Positions 46,220 through 54,064 of a DNA stretch of 64,000 nt are shown in pieces. Under the pieces are notes generated by a model. That model was not told where the DNA came from and did no database searches. It saw nothing but the letters and a program-made list of their open reading frames with translations. A program made the translations under genes and the position numbers. Location of the stretch: assembly GCA_965222205.1 (NCBI GenBank), contig OZ244932.1:1798001-1862000 (forward strand), written 5' to 3'. The stretch's first letter is position 1. The number at the start of each line of letters is the position of its first letter. This DNA comes from RHLJ01 sp965222205. GTDB taxonomy: Bacteria; Bacteroidota; Rhodothermia; Balneolales; Balneolaceae.

Positions 46220-46247
46220 TGTAACAAAACATATATAAGATACTCTT
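46220..46247 (+). promoter_or_regulatory. Putative ECF-type promoter P2 of the peptide array
   Basis: TGTAACA (46220-46226), 14 bases, TACTCTT (46241-46247), then about 45 bases to the first peptide ATG. Boxes identical to P1. Downstream sequence (AACTA, TATAA) also resembles the P1 block, suggesting a 79-base duplication of the promoter. Confidence 0.62.
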
Positions 46248-46291
46248 TAACTAGACTATAATTTTAACTTATAACTAAATATACATTTACT

Positions 46292-46480
46292 ATGAAATCA
46301 CTTAAGTCTCTATTCGCTTTACTTACTCTCGTTGCTGTTTCTTTCGCTTGCGCTCCAGCTCAACAATCTCAGGCTACTACTGAAGCAGTTCAACCCGAAA
46401 CCACCATCACTGTTACCGATGACGCGGTATTCTCCGGAGGAAATGATCCTAAGCCGATCCTTAACAAACCAAAAATTTAA
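46292..46480 (+). CDS. Tandem exported peptide, copy 1 (62 aa)
   Basis: This 62-residue peptide opens with MKSLKSLFALLTLVAVSFAC, a lipoprotein-type signal (lipid Cys at 20; box SFAC, not the strict consensus), followed by a Gln/Thr-rich spacer and the C-terminus FSGGNDPKPILNKPKI. The predicted mature part is 43 residues. No family was recognised. It is the first of four near-identical tandem copies and is preceded by two putative ECF promoters. Copies 1 and 3 share TTITVTDDAV; copies 2 and 4 have one extra Thr and DDAI. Confidence 0.82.
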   Translation: MKSLKSLFALLTLVAVSFACAPAQQSQATTEAVQPETTITVTDDAVFSGGNDPKPILNKPKI

Positions 46481-46521
46481 CTCACACTCACTCAACCTTA
46501 ATTCAAAATTATCAATATCTC

Positions 46522-46713
46522 ATGAAATCACTTAAGTCTCTATTCGCTTTACTTACTCTCGTTGCTGTTTCTTTCGCTTGCGCTCCAGCTCAACAATCTC
46601 AGGCTACTACTGAAGCAGTTCAACCCGAAACCACCACCATCACTGTTACCGATGACGCGATATTCTCCGGTGGAAATGATCCTAAGCCGATCCTTAACAA
46701 ACCAAAAATTTAA
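46522..46713 (+). CDS. Tandem exported peptide, copy 2 (63 aa)
   Basis: Same peptide as copy 1 with one extra Thr codon (ETTTITVTDDAI) and Ile for Val. Signal sequence, Cys20 and the C-terminus NDPKPILNKPKI are identical. DNA differs from copy 4 mainly by GGTGGA versus GGAGGA and CAGGCT versus CAAGCT, so nearly all differences are silent. Confidence 0.82.
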   Translation: MKSLKSLFALLTLVAVSFACAPAQQSQATTEAVQPETTTITVTDDAIFSGGNDPKPILNKPKI

Positions 46714-46754
46714 CTCACACTCACTCAACCTTAATTCAAAATTATCTATATCTC

Positions 46755-46943
46755 ATGAAATCACTTAAGTCTCTATTCGCTTTACTTACTCTCGTTGCTG
46801 TTTCTTTCGCTTGCGCTCCAGCTCAACAATCTCAGGCTACTACTGAAGCAGTTCAACCCGAAACCACCATCACTGTTACCGATGACGCGGTATTCTCCGG
46901 AGGAAATGATCCTAAGCCGATCCTTAACAAACCAAAAATTTAA
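46755..46943 (+). CDS. Tandem exported peptide, copy 3 (62 aa)
   Basis: Protein identical to copy 1 in every residue; it has the short Thr run and DDAV. The spacer before it (TATCTATATCTC) differs from the one after copy 1 by a single base. With copy 4 it forms the second A-B pair of the array. Confidence 0.82.
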   Translation: MKSLKSLFALLTLVAVSFACAPAQQSQATTEAVQPETTITVTDDAVFSGGNDPKPILNKPKI

Positions 46944-46984
46944 CTCACACTCACTCAACCTTAATTCAAAATTATCTATATCTC

Positions 46985-47176
46985 ATGAAATCACTTAAGT
47001 CTCTATTCGCTTTACTTACTCTCGTTGCTGTTTCTTTCGCTTGCGCTCCAGCTCAACAATCTCAAGCTACTACTGAAGCAGTTCAACCCGAAACCACCAC
47101 CATCACTGTTACCGATGACGCGATATTCTCCGGAGGAAATGATCCTAAGCCGATCCTTAACAAACCAAAAATTTAA
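46985..47176 (+). CDS. Tandem exported peptide, copy 4 (63 aa)
   Basis: Protein identical to copy 2 (extra Thr, DDAI). After its stop the repeat ends, and a 55-base spacer with no recognisable promoter leads to the TPR-CHAT gene, so the array and the CHAT gene are probably one transcript. Confidence 0.82.
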   Translation: MKSLKSLFALLTLVAVSFACAPAQQSQATTEAVQPETTTITVTDDAIFSGGNDPKPILNKPKI

Positions 47177-47231
47177 TCTCAAATTTAAAGTGAAATTATG
47201 ATTGGCTTCAAAAGTTGTATTACATTCATGC

Positions 47232-50200
47232 ATGAATTTACTTTTGAGCATTCTACTAAGTTTTTCATTATTTCAAACTAGTTTTGAAAGTGAAACCGTT
47301 GATCAGGCGATCTTTTATCTTGAAAAGATTAACGAAGAAAAAGAACTATCTGAATATTACTGGGCGTTAAACGAATTATACCAGTCTTCTTGTCACGTAA
47401 ACAATTCTGTAATCCGCATTATTATTAATTCGGATGCCAAAAAAGTAAAAAATTACTTCTCCCAAATTCGATGTGGAGAATCAGAAATTCAACGTGATTC
47501 CAATAGACTGGAAAGAGTAAAATTAGTAGCTCTTGAAGAAGGGTTATTTGGGCTTGGAGTTTTTTATTTACTCCATGAAAATAAATTGGAAGCTAAAAAA
47601 GAATTTGTAACAGCTTTTAAACTTAAATTCAATAATGAGCTAAATAAACTCCAACTCAGCTTTTTTGATTCAATTCTTGATCCAAATAGTTCCTTTTTGT
47701 CAATTGACAAAATCCCTGTTAAAGAACAAGATTTTATATTCTATTCAATACTTTACAGTAGGCAGGTTAGGTTATTTTTTGACTTAAACACACTCAATAT
47801 TATTGCCGACAACTGGTCTGAAGATAATAGCTCTTCTGAATCTGAAATCATCACCAGTTTGAAAAGAGCTAACCTCGTAAACCTCGCTTTCGATTTAAAT
47901 AGATATAACACTGTCAGAAGGTTATTACCTTCGGTTTTAGCCGATAATTTTTTTCCTCACTCGACTATTAAAATCAGATTCTTAAATGCTATTACCTATG
48001 CATTGTTTACAATCGGAAGATATGACGAGTCTCTCAAAGTATTAAGAAATCAATTGATTCCACTTGCTTCCTTTTTGGAATCAAGGAACTTAACTGATGA
48101 AGCAACATTAACAAAAGGGGTAAATCTATATTCCTTGGGTAAATTTGCTGAAGCTAGAGATGTATTTGAATCAATCTATTATGACAGCTCTTCAACCATT
48201 GATAAATCCCAGCTTTTTAATAATCTCAGCATTTGCTACCTCAGGTTAGGTGAAAAGAATAAATATCTTACCTATCAATTAAATGCACTCGATGAAGCAG
48301 AGGAAGCTGATTCCTATAAAAGCCGGTTGATTATTCTTAGAAACCTGTTTCTATATTATACATCTATTAAAGATGCGGAAACCGCACTTAACTACCTGGA
48401 AAGAGCTGAGATAATAGCTCAAGATAATAATGACAAGTATGAACTTGCTGCCATTCATTCCTTTTCAGGAACTTTTTTCTGGGAAATATATAAAGATGCC
48501 GAGAAAGCACTCAAAGAACTGAGTATAGCTCAGAAAGAGTTTGACCCAACAACTGACTTTATAGACTTTGTAGGTGCTTTAAAAGAAGAAGCTGAAATTT
48601 TAGTCTCAATTGGCAAATTTAATGAGGCCACCACCAAGTTCGAGGAGTTGAGACAGCTTTCTATTCAATATTCCAACACCCCAAACTATCTGGAATCGCT
48701 AATCGGTTTAATGGAAATTGCATTATTAAATAATGAGATTGAGAAAGCAGAAAGCATTCTGGAAGAGATAAAGATCTACCCTCAGGATGATTTGGACTTC
48801 GAGTTATCAGTAAAATATCATACCGTTTCTTCTCAATTAATTCACAAACAAGGTCAACCCAGGAAAGCTTACACCAATTTCATTCCGGTAATTGAACAAA
48901 TTACTGACAGAGCCAGGACTAGTATTAACTCACAAACAGGCTATTGGTCAATTGAATCAGAATTTATTAATGCTTTCAATGCTATTCTGGACATGCTAAT
49001 TGAGCTTGGTGATTATAATAAAGCGATTCAGCTACTGGATGAACTTAAAACTATTAATGACGTTGCATTATATAACAGTCCTATTCTAAGAGCTCAACGC
49101 TTATCAGAAGAAGACCTTGCACAGGATCAGTTACTCAATGATCAGATTGTTAATTTAAGAACTGAATTGCTAAGTGCGGAATCATCCGATGAACGATTCG
49201 AGTTAAAAAATGAAATTGATCAACTTTCTGCTCAAAGAGAGGAAATACTTAATAAAATACGCACGAATATTTCTTTGAATTCTGTTTCAGTTTGGTCCGT
49301 ACAGAAAAGATTACCTCAAGGAAAAATGATCATTCATTATACCGAAATCGGTGATCAACTATATGCCAGTTATATTACAAGAGACCAACTTAATGTTGAA
49401 GTAATTTCTTTCGATACCTCTACAAAACAGCTTTTTGAAAACGCCGCTAACCAGTTAGCTTCAGCTAAGACAGATTTAAATTTACTCTTTGATGTATATA
49501 AAGTATTAAACCTGAATTCTCGAATTGGTTCTGATATCACATCCGTTACTGTTATCCCTGACAACTATTTATACCGACTTCCTTTAGGTATTTTACCTAC
49601 TGAACAGCCTCGCTCTCCTATTAGTTATGGCTCAACTGAATACCTTATAGAGAAGCTTGATCTCCATTACTTCACATCAATTAATGAATTAGTAAATAAC
49701 TCAAGAGATGTCTTAACTGACGCTCAATTTGATTTTTCTGCCTATGCACTGTCTGATTTCAGTAACTTTACTAATCATAACCTACCCTCTCTTCCTTTTG
49801 CAACAGAAGAAGTGAAAAACATTACTTCCAGCCTGAAGAGTTTTGATCAAAAGAACATATTTTTGGAAGCTGAGGCAACTAAGTCCTCGTTTTTGGAAGG
49901 TGCCGCTAATTCCAGAGTAGTTCATGTTGCCACACATAGCGAGGTTTCTGAACAAGATCCTTTATTTTCTACGATTTATTTGAACAATAATACCTCTCAG
50001 GAATTATCCTCCCTCTATGCTTATGAACTTTTTGACGCGAAAATGAATAATGAGTTAATAATGCTCAATTCATGTAGTTCCGGTTCCGGGGGGTATTTAC
50101 AAGGTAGTGGAATAATGGGGATCAGCCGTGCGCTTCGTTATGCGGGAGCTAAAAGTCTGGCTCTGAATCTATGGTCGGTTAATGATAAGACTGCTTCTGA

Positions 50201-50456
50201 ATTTGCCATAAAATTTTATAAATCTATTGATAATGGTACTCCAAAGTGGGAAGCAATGAGAAGTGCTAAACTCAGCTTATTAAAAACCGGTAACGCTAAC
50301 CCGTATTATTGGGGAGCTTATATGTTGATAGGAAACACATCTCCATTAACAGAAAAGCCAGCGAAAGCTGGCTTCTTGTATCCTTTTCTAATATTGATAA
50401 TCCTTGTTTCGGGGTATAAGATTAGAGAGAGAAGTGTAACTACCTCACACTTTTAA
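47232..50456 (+). CDS. Exported TPR-CHAT (caspase-like) protein with C-terminal membrane anchor
   Basis: The chosen ATG (47232) gives 1074 residues with a signal peptide (MNLLLSILLSFSLFQTSFES); a TTG ten codons upstream is in frame but spoils it. Residues about 60-620 are helical TPR-like repeats (for example AITYALFTIGRYDESLKVLR, LKALNYLERAEIIAQ-type and SQLFNNLSICYLRLGEKNKY). The CHAT domain (about 740-1035) has the catalytic dyad His902 in VHVATHSEVSEQDPLF and Cys948 in ELIMLNSCSSGSGGYLQGSG, then GISRALRYAGAKSLALNLWS. A final membrane helix (about 1047-1062) precedes a short cytoplasmic tail. CHAT proteins are caspase-clan proteases, often controlled by their TPR part. The last 17 bases overlap the convergent gene. 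Confidence 0.92.
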   Translation: MNLLLSILLSFSLFQTSFESETVDQAIFYLEKINEEKELSEYYWALNELYQSSCHVNNSVIRIIINSDAKKVKNYFSQIRCGESEIQRDSNRLERVKLVALEEGLFGLGVFYLLHENKLEAKKEFVTAFKLKFNNELNKLQLSFFDSILDPNSSFLSIDKIPVKEQDFIFYSILYSRQVRLFFDLNTLNIIADNWSEDNSSSESEIITSLKRANLVNLAFDLNRYNTVRRLLPSVLADNFFPHSTIKIRFLNAITYALFTIGRYDESLKVLRNQLIPLASFLESRNLTDEATLTKGVNLYSLGKFAEARDVFESIYYDSSSTIDKSQLFNNLSICYLRLGEKNKYLTYQLNALDEAEEADSYKSRLIILRNLFLYYTSIKDAETALNYLERAEIIAQDNNDKYELAAIHSFSGTFFWEIYKDAEKALKELSIAQKEFDPTTDFIDFVGALKEEAEILVSIGKFNEATTKFEELRQLSIQYSNTPNYLESLIGLMEIALLNNEIEKAESILEEIKIYPQDDLDFELSVKYHTVSSQLIHKQGQPRKAYTNFIPVIEQITDRARTSINSQTGYWSIESEFINAFNAILDMLIELGDYNKAIQLLDELKTINDVALYNSPILRAQRLSEEDLAQDQLLNDQIVNLRTELLSAESSDERFELKNEIDQLSAQREEILNKIRTNISLNSVSVWSVQKRLPQGKMIIHYTEIGDQLYASYITRDQLNVEVISFDTSTKQLFENAANQLASAKTDLNLLFDVYKVLNLNSRIGSDITSVTVIPDNYLYRLPLGILPTEQPRSPISYGSTEYLIEKLDLHYFTSINELVNNSRDVLTDAQFDFSAYALSDFSNFTNHNLPSLPFATEEVKNITSSLKSFDQKNIFLEAEATKSSFLEGAANSRVVHVATHSEVSEQDPLFSTIYLNNNTSQELSSLYAYELFDAKMNNELIMLNSCSSGSGGYLQGSGIMGISRALRYAGAKSLALNLWSVNDKTASEFAIKFYKSIDNGTPKWEAMRSAKLSLLKTGNANPYYWGAYMLIGNTSPLTEKPAKAGFLYPFLILIILVSGYKIRERSVTTSHF
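50355..50374 (+). other. Perfect GNRA-loop hairpin inside the CHAT coding region
   Basis: AAGCCAGC (50355-50362) and GCTGGCTT (50367-50374) form an 8-bp GC-rich stem with a GAAA loop, then TTCTTGTATCCTTTT. It lies just before the codons of the C-terminal membrane helix and encodes EKPAKAGF. It resembles an attenuator or terminator, but the T run is broken. Confidence 0.55.
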
Positions 50457-51183
50457 GCGCTTCTAAATTAGTTTTTGCAATTCTACTGTACTGACCATCC
50501 ATATCCAGAGTTTTTTGGAATGCGGCTTCAGCATCAAGCAAACGATCAAGTTGCAAATAAGTATTGGCGAGATACCAGTACCCTTTTTCCAAAATTTGGA
50601 TATCAACCGTAGCTTGAGAAACAATACGCTCAAAACTCAGCACTGCTGCTTCGTATTCTCCATAATTATACTGAATAGAACCTAAAGTAAGAGACATTTC
50701 GGCTACTAACTCGGGGGTATCCGTATCAACCAATGCTGTTTGAATTAAAGTAATAGCATCTTCGAAATTCCCGTTATTGGCAAGTTCTATTGCGTCTTTA
50801 ATAACCTGATTGGAATTTGCAGCCGGATTATCTTCCGGACCACGAATATTATCCAAATCGAGCTGCTCAAGAGGAGTTAATTCACCAGTGGTAGTTGTTG
50901 AGGTGTAATTAAATACACTTACCACTCCAATAATAATAGCGATTGCTGCTGCAGCTCCATAATTAATAACCTTACGCAACCTGTATACAGGAGCAGATTT
51001 TTTAGTATTACGCTTAGATTCGATTACAGCTTTCAAGTTTGCCACACTTTTGGTGTAATCTAAATAATAGCCGTCCTGAATAAGTTCGGCCCAAAGCCCG
51101 TCTATCTCTTCCTGGTTCAGTTTTCCATTGATATATAAATCAATTTTATACTCCAGGTCTTTTTTTAAATTGCTTTCAATCAT
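50440..51183 (-). CDS. Single-pass membrane protein with periplasmic TPR domain, anti-sigma-like
   Basis: This 247-residue protein has a charged N-terminal cytoplasmic head (1-70, with DLYINGKLNQEEIDGLWAEL resembling the short helical head of Bacteroidota anti-sigma factors), one membrane helix (about 75-93, YGAAAAIAIIIGVVSVFNY), and a periplasmic part (about 115-247) with TPR-like pairs (AIELANNGNFEDAITLIQTA, SIQYNYGEYEAAVLSFERIV, LANTYLQLDRLLDAEAAFQK). No zinc-binding anti-sigma motif (HxxxCxxC) is present. Position in the sigma/CHAT locus, membrane topology and shared promoter motif suggest an anti-sigma role. Convergent overlap of 17 bases with the CHAT gene. Role is inference. Confidence 0.75.
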   Translation of the reverse strand: MIESNLKKDLEYKIDLYINGKLNQEEIDGLWAELIQDGYYLDYTKSVANLKAVIESKRNTKKSAPVYRLRKVINYGAAAAIAIIIGVVSVFNYTSTTTTGELTPLEQLDLDNIRGPEDNPAANSNQVIKDAIELANNGNFEDAITLIQTALVDTDTPELVAEMSLTLGSIQYNYGEYEAAVLSFERIVSQATVDIQILEKGYWYLANTYLQLDRLLDAEAAFQKTLDMDGQYSRIAKTNLEALKSVR

Positions 51184-51305
51184 ATTCTGATCTGTGAAAT
51201 TGTTACTATTTATTCAATTTCGATAACTGGAATCGATCTTAGTTGAAGCAAAAAATACCGTCTTTTTTTGTTCAATACTTTCTCTTTGATACCCTATCAA
51301 TTGAA

Positions 51306-51333
51306 AAGAGATAGATGTTATCAATTTGTTACA
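51306..51333 (-). promoter_or_regulatory. Putative ECF-type promoter of the anti-sigma-like gene
   Basis: On the minus strand TGTAACA (51333-51327), 14 bases, then ATCTCTT (51312-51306). The first box is identical to, and the last five bases of the second box match, the two peptide-array motifs at the same spacing. It lies 123 bases before the ATG at 51183. Confidence 0.5.
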
Positions 51334-51457
51334 TTCTGTTACGAAATTAATTTTCATTATTTATTCAGTAAAAAGAGGAATAGACTGAGCATTTATCACA
51401 AACATAAATATATTTTAATAATCACCATAAACAGGTAGTCCCTGTTAAACCATTTAT

Positions 51458-52909
51458 ATGAACAAAAAAGCACTTCAACCGCTATTATTAAGTTTAAGCA
51501 TTCTTTTTTTCCTCAGTTGTAAAAATCATACGTTTACTACTATCTCAGGAACAATTGATTATTTGGGCGACACAGAATTTTATATAGAAACCCCTCCACT
51601 TCATTATAAATACTCACCCAAAGAAAGAACTCCTTTCTCAATCGATAATGAGCAGTTCAAAGCAGAACTGGATATAGAAAAACCTGGAATTCTCTGGTTA
51701 GTACTACAAGATTATGTATACCCCTTTTATACAGAACCCGGACTTAATCTTAATTTCGAAATTGTACGATCTGATTTCCCGAATGGAGTACAGATTACAG
51801 GTTACGACATAAATTACAATTTGGCCTATCAAAAATTTCTTGAAGAGACAGAAGGTCTTGATGCAGTGATTACCGCAGAGATGGATAAATTTAAAGTGGG
51901 GCAAAGAAACTCCGCTTTAGCTTATTCTGAGAAGAAATTGGAAAGTGCTGAAAAACACTTTAAAGGAACACCTGTTGAACCATTATACCAAAAAGTAGTT
52001 GGTGAAGATTTAGTTTTAAGACTTCGTGCCGTTGAATATTCCAATCGGTTTATCTCTGATTATGATGTAGATGCTGAGCGACAAAAAGTAGTAGATCAGG
52101 CACTTCAAAATGAGTTCTTTACTCTGAATTCATTGGAAGCGCAGCGGGCCGGAATTCGGGATTTCAGCCACTACTATTCCCGTACTTTTGGAATCTACGA
52201 TAGTGTAATGAATGCTTACGGGACTTCATTAGCTGAATATGACATCAAGCATGTTGCCTATGAAGAACTGAATGAAAAAAGAATGCAAGTTATAGAAGTA
52301 ATCGAAGACCGGGATGCCAAAGCATACGCTGAAATGTTTATCGTGGCCGAGCGTATTGGAGAACAACCCATTTCTATCTTCGAGCCCACCTATTTTAATT
52401 ATCTTGAGGAATATGAGGAGTTTAATGAGTACACCGATTTCCTCACCTATTTTTATAATGAAATCAAATCGGTATCACCCGGAGAACCTGCAATTCCATT
52501 TCAGTTAGCTGACCGAAGTGGCGAAGTTCATACATTGGATGAATATGCAGGTAAATTTGTATTGCTGGATTTCTGGGCAGGATGGTGTCAGCCTTGTCTC
52601 GTAGAATTCCCACACATGCGAGAGATCTACTCAGATTATTCTCGGGATGATTTTGAAATATTGGGGATTTCAACCGAAGTAGATAGCCTTGTCTGGATTC
52701 AGGATATCACCCGGTTCGAAAATCCCTGGCCACAGTTGTATGGTGGAGACGGGATGGATCAGAAAACGTTTAAAGCCTATAAAGGAGGAGGAATTCCGTT
52801 TTATATTTTAGTTGATCCGGATGGTAACATAGTTCGTTATAATGATATTCGTCCCTCCTTTAATTTCACCGAAGTTCTCGATAGTTTAATTACAGAATAC
52901 AATCAATAG
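51458..52909 (+). CDS. TlpA-family thiol-disulfide oxidoreductase lipoprotein
   Basis: This 483-residue protein has a lipoprotein signal (MNKKALQPLLLSLSILFFLSC, lipid Cys at 21). The N-terminal part (about 30-120) is beta-rich and resembles DUF4369 (TTISGTIDYLGDTEFYIETP). The C-terminal thioredoxin domain has FVLLDFWAGWCQPCLVEFPH with the redox pair Cys377-Cys380, and GGGIPFYILVDPDGNIVRYN with the cis-Pro loop. Bacteroidota TlpA-like proteins with this build reduce or isomerise disulfides in periplasmic proteins. A 6-bp hairpin (AACAGG/CCTGTT, 51430-51446) lies 11 bases before its ATG. Confidence 0.9.
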   Translation: MNKKALQPLLLSLSILFFLSCKNHTFTTISGTIDYLGDTEFYIETPPLHYKYSPKERTPFSIDNEQFKAELDIEKPGILWLVLQDYVYPFYTEPGLNLNFEIVRSDFPNGVQITGYDINYNLAYQKFLEETEGLDAVITAEMDKFKVGQRNSALAYSEKKLESAEKHFKGTPVEPLYQKVVGEDLVLRLRAVEYSNRFISDYDVDAERQKVVDQALQNEFFTLNSLEAQRAGIRDFSHYYSRTFGIYDSVMNAYGTSLAEYDIKHVAYEELNEKRMQVIEVIEDRDAKAYAEMFIVAERIGEQPISIFEPTYFNYLEEYEEFNEYTDFLTYFYNEIKSVSPGEPAIPFQLADRSGEVHTLDEYAGKFVLLDFWAGWCQPCLVEFPHMREIYSDYSRDDFEILGISTEVDSLVWIQDITRFENPWPQLYGGDGMDQKTFKAYKGGGIPFYILVDPDGNIVRYNDIRPSFNFTEVLDSLITEYNQ

Positions 52910-52921
52910 ACTGCCTGCTTA

Positions 52922-54064
52922 ATGAAAAAAATTTACATTGTCCTTTGCACAGCTATCGTTCTTTCATGTTCTGCAAAGCCTGCTGAAGATAAACAACAAG
53001 ACACCGCATTTACCGATCGTGAACTGGGTCAATTGCTGGTAATAGGATTCAGAGGAACTGAGATTAATCCCGAAAGTGATATCACTAAAGACATCAAAGA
53101 GTTGAATATTGGTGGAGTTGTGCTATTCGATTACGATGTAGAAAGTAAGAGTTATGGGAGGAACATAGAGTCAGACGATCAGCTGCTTAAACTGGCGAGT
53201 TCATTGGTCGCTTATTCATCTACCCCTCCTATTATTTCCATTGATCAGGAAGGCGGGCAAGTTGCACGACTTAAACCCAGCTTAGGCTTTCCAAAAACCG
53301 TTTCCGCTCAATATCTGGGTGAAATTGACAGCGAAGACTCAACCCGATTTTATGCACGTAAAACGGCGCAGGAGTTTATGGTAGTTGGTGTTAATACAAA
53401 CTTTGCCCCTGTGTTAGATGTAAATACGAACCCTCAAAACCCGGTTATTGCCAAATACGAACGAAGTTACTCTTCCGATCCACTTAAAGTTGCTGAACAC
53501 GCAGGATATGTAATCGATGAGTTTGATGTGGAGGGAATTTTAACGGTATTAAAGCATTTTCCCGGACTTGGTAGCTCTACTTCTGATTCTCACCTTGGTG
53601 TTACGGATGTTACTGACACCTGGAGCCCTGACGAGTTACTTCCTTATAAGATTCTTTTCGAGGAGAAAAACATCAATGCGGTTATGACCGCACACATCTA
53701 TAATGCTAACATCGATCGGGACTGGCCTGCAACTCTTTCTCCACCCACAATTAACGGACTCCTGAGAGACTCTTTAGGTTTTGAAGGTGTTGTGTTTTCG
53801 GATGATATGCAGATGGAAGCCATACGATCAGAATATGGTCTTGAAACTGCGATTGAGCAGTCTCTTAATGCAGGAGTAGATATCCTTATGTTCGGGAATA
53901 ATCTTGTGTATGAGAAAGATATTGCTCAAAAAGCCATTGATATTATTCAGAATTTAATAGCCGAAGGCAAGGTTACCGAAGAAACCATACGAGCATCCTT
54001 AGACCGCGTTGCTAAGCTTAAGAAAGATGTAATTGAAGATCTTTGCACATGCCTGAACTTCTGA
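52922..54064 (+). CDS. GH3 beta-N-acetylhexosaminidase lipoprotein (NagZ-like)
   Basis: This 380-residue protein has a lipoprotein signal (lipid Cys at 16). The GH3 barrel shows IIDQEGG-type sequence (IISIDQEGGQVARLKPS), the NagZ loop LKHFPGLGSSTSDSHLGVTD (Lys211-His212, Asp222/His224) and the nucleophile Asp294 in VVFSDDMQMEAI. The usual second His of the GHG element is Leu here, which is outside the catalytic dyad. It should release N-acetylhexosamine from peptidoglycan fragments in the periplasm or at the outer membrane. The 3' end overlaps the HD gene start by 16 bases. It is a second GH3 enzyme in the window, beside the fusion at 4847. Confidence 0.9.
   Translation: MKKIYIVLCTAIVLSCSAKPAEDKQQDTAFTDRELGQLLVIGFRGTEINPESDITKDIKELNIGGVVLFDYDVESKSYGRNIESDDQLLKLASSLVAYSSTPPIISIDQEGGQVARLKPSLGFPKTVSAQYLGEIDSEDSTRFYARKTAQEFMVVGVNTNFAPVLDVNTNPQNPVIAKYERSYSSDPLKVAEHAGYVIDEFDVEGILTVLKHFPGLGSSTSDSHLGVTDVTDTWSPDELLPYKILFEEKNINAVMTAHIYNANIDRDWPATLSPPTINGLLRDSLGFEGVVFSDDMQMEAIRSEYGLETAIEQSLNAGVDILMFGNNLVYEKDIAQKAIDIIQNLIAEGKVTEETIRASLDRVAKLKKDVIEDLCTCLNF

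Larger units (their letters stand above)
45948..46291. promoter_or_regulatory. 344-base divergent regulatory region
   Basis: No gene was found here. The stretch is very AT-rich and holds two tandem copies of a promoter-like block (described separately at 46141 and 46220), 79 bases apart, both facing the peptide array. On the other strand nothing resembles that motif before the sigma gene, so the sigma gene may use a different promoter. Confidence 0.7.
46292..47176 (+). repeat. Four-copy tandem gene array, period 230/233 bases
   Basis: Starts at 46292, 46522, 46755 and 46985 give periods of 230, 233 and 230 bases. Each unit is one peptide gene plus a 41-42 base spacer (beginning CTCACACTCACTCAACCTTA). 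Copies 1 and 3 agree with each other and copies 2 and 4 agree with each other in the Thr-codon insertion and in the Val/Ile codon, an A-B-A-B order. The DNA is almost identical throughout, which implies recent duplication of a two-gene unit or ongoing gene conversion. The similarity ends exactly at the last stop codon. Confidence 0.95.

Noticed and set aside
46332..46998. Second-frame ORFs of 67-68 residues in the peptide array
   Set aside because: They overlap the peptide genes in another frame, run across the spacers, lack a signal sequence, and are as repetitive as they must be from the DNA repeat.
46292..47176. CRISPR-like repeat array
   Set aside because: The repeats are 230-233 bases long, contain complete ORFs and have no short unique spacers; they are tandem genes.
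45384..51183. A Craspase/type III-E CRISPR locus because of TPR-CHAT plus sigma factor
   Set aside because: No Cas7-11, crRNA array or Csx30-like protein is present, and this CHAT protein has a signal peptide and membrane anchor, unlike cytoplasmic Csx29.
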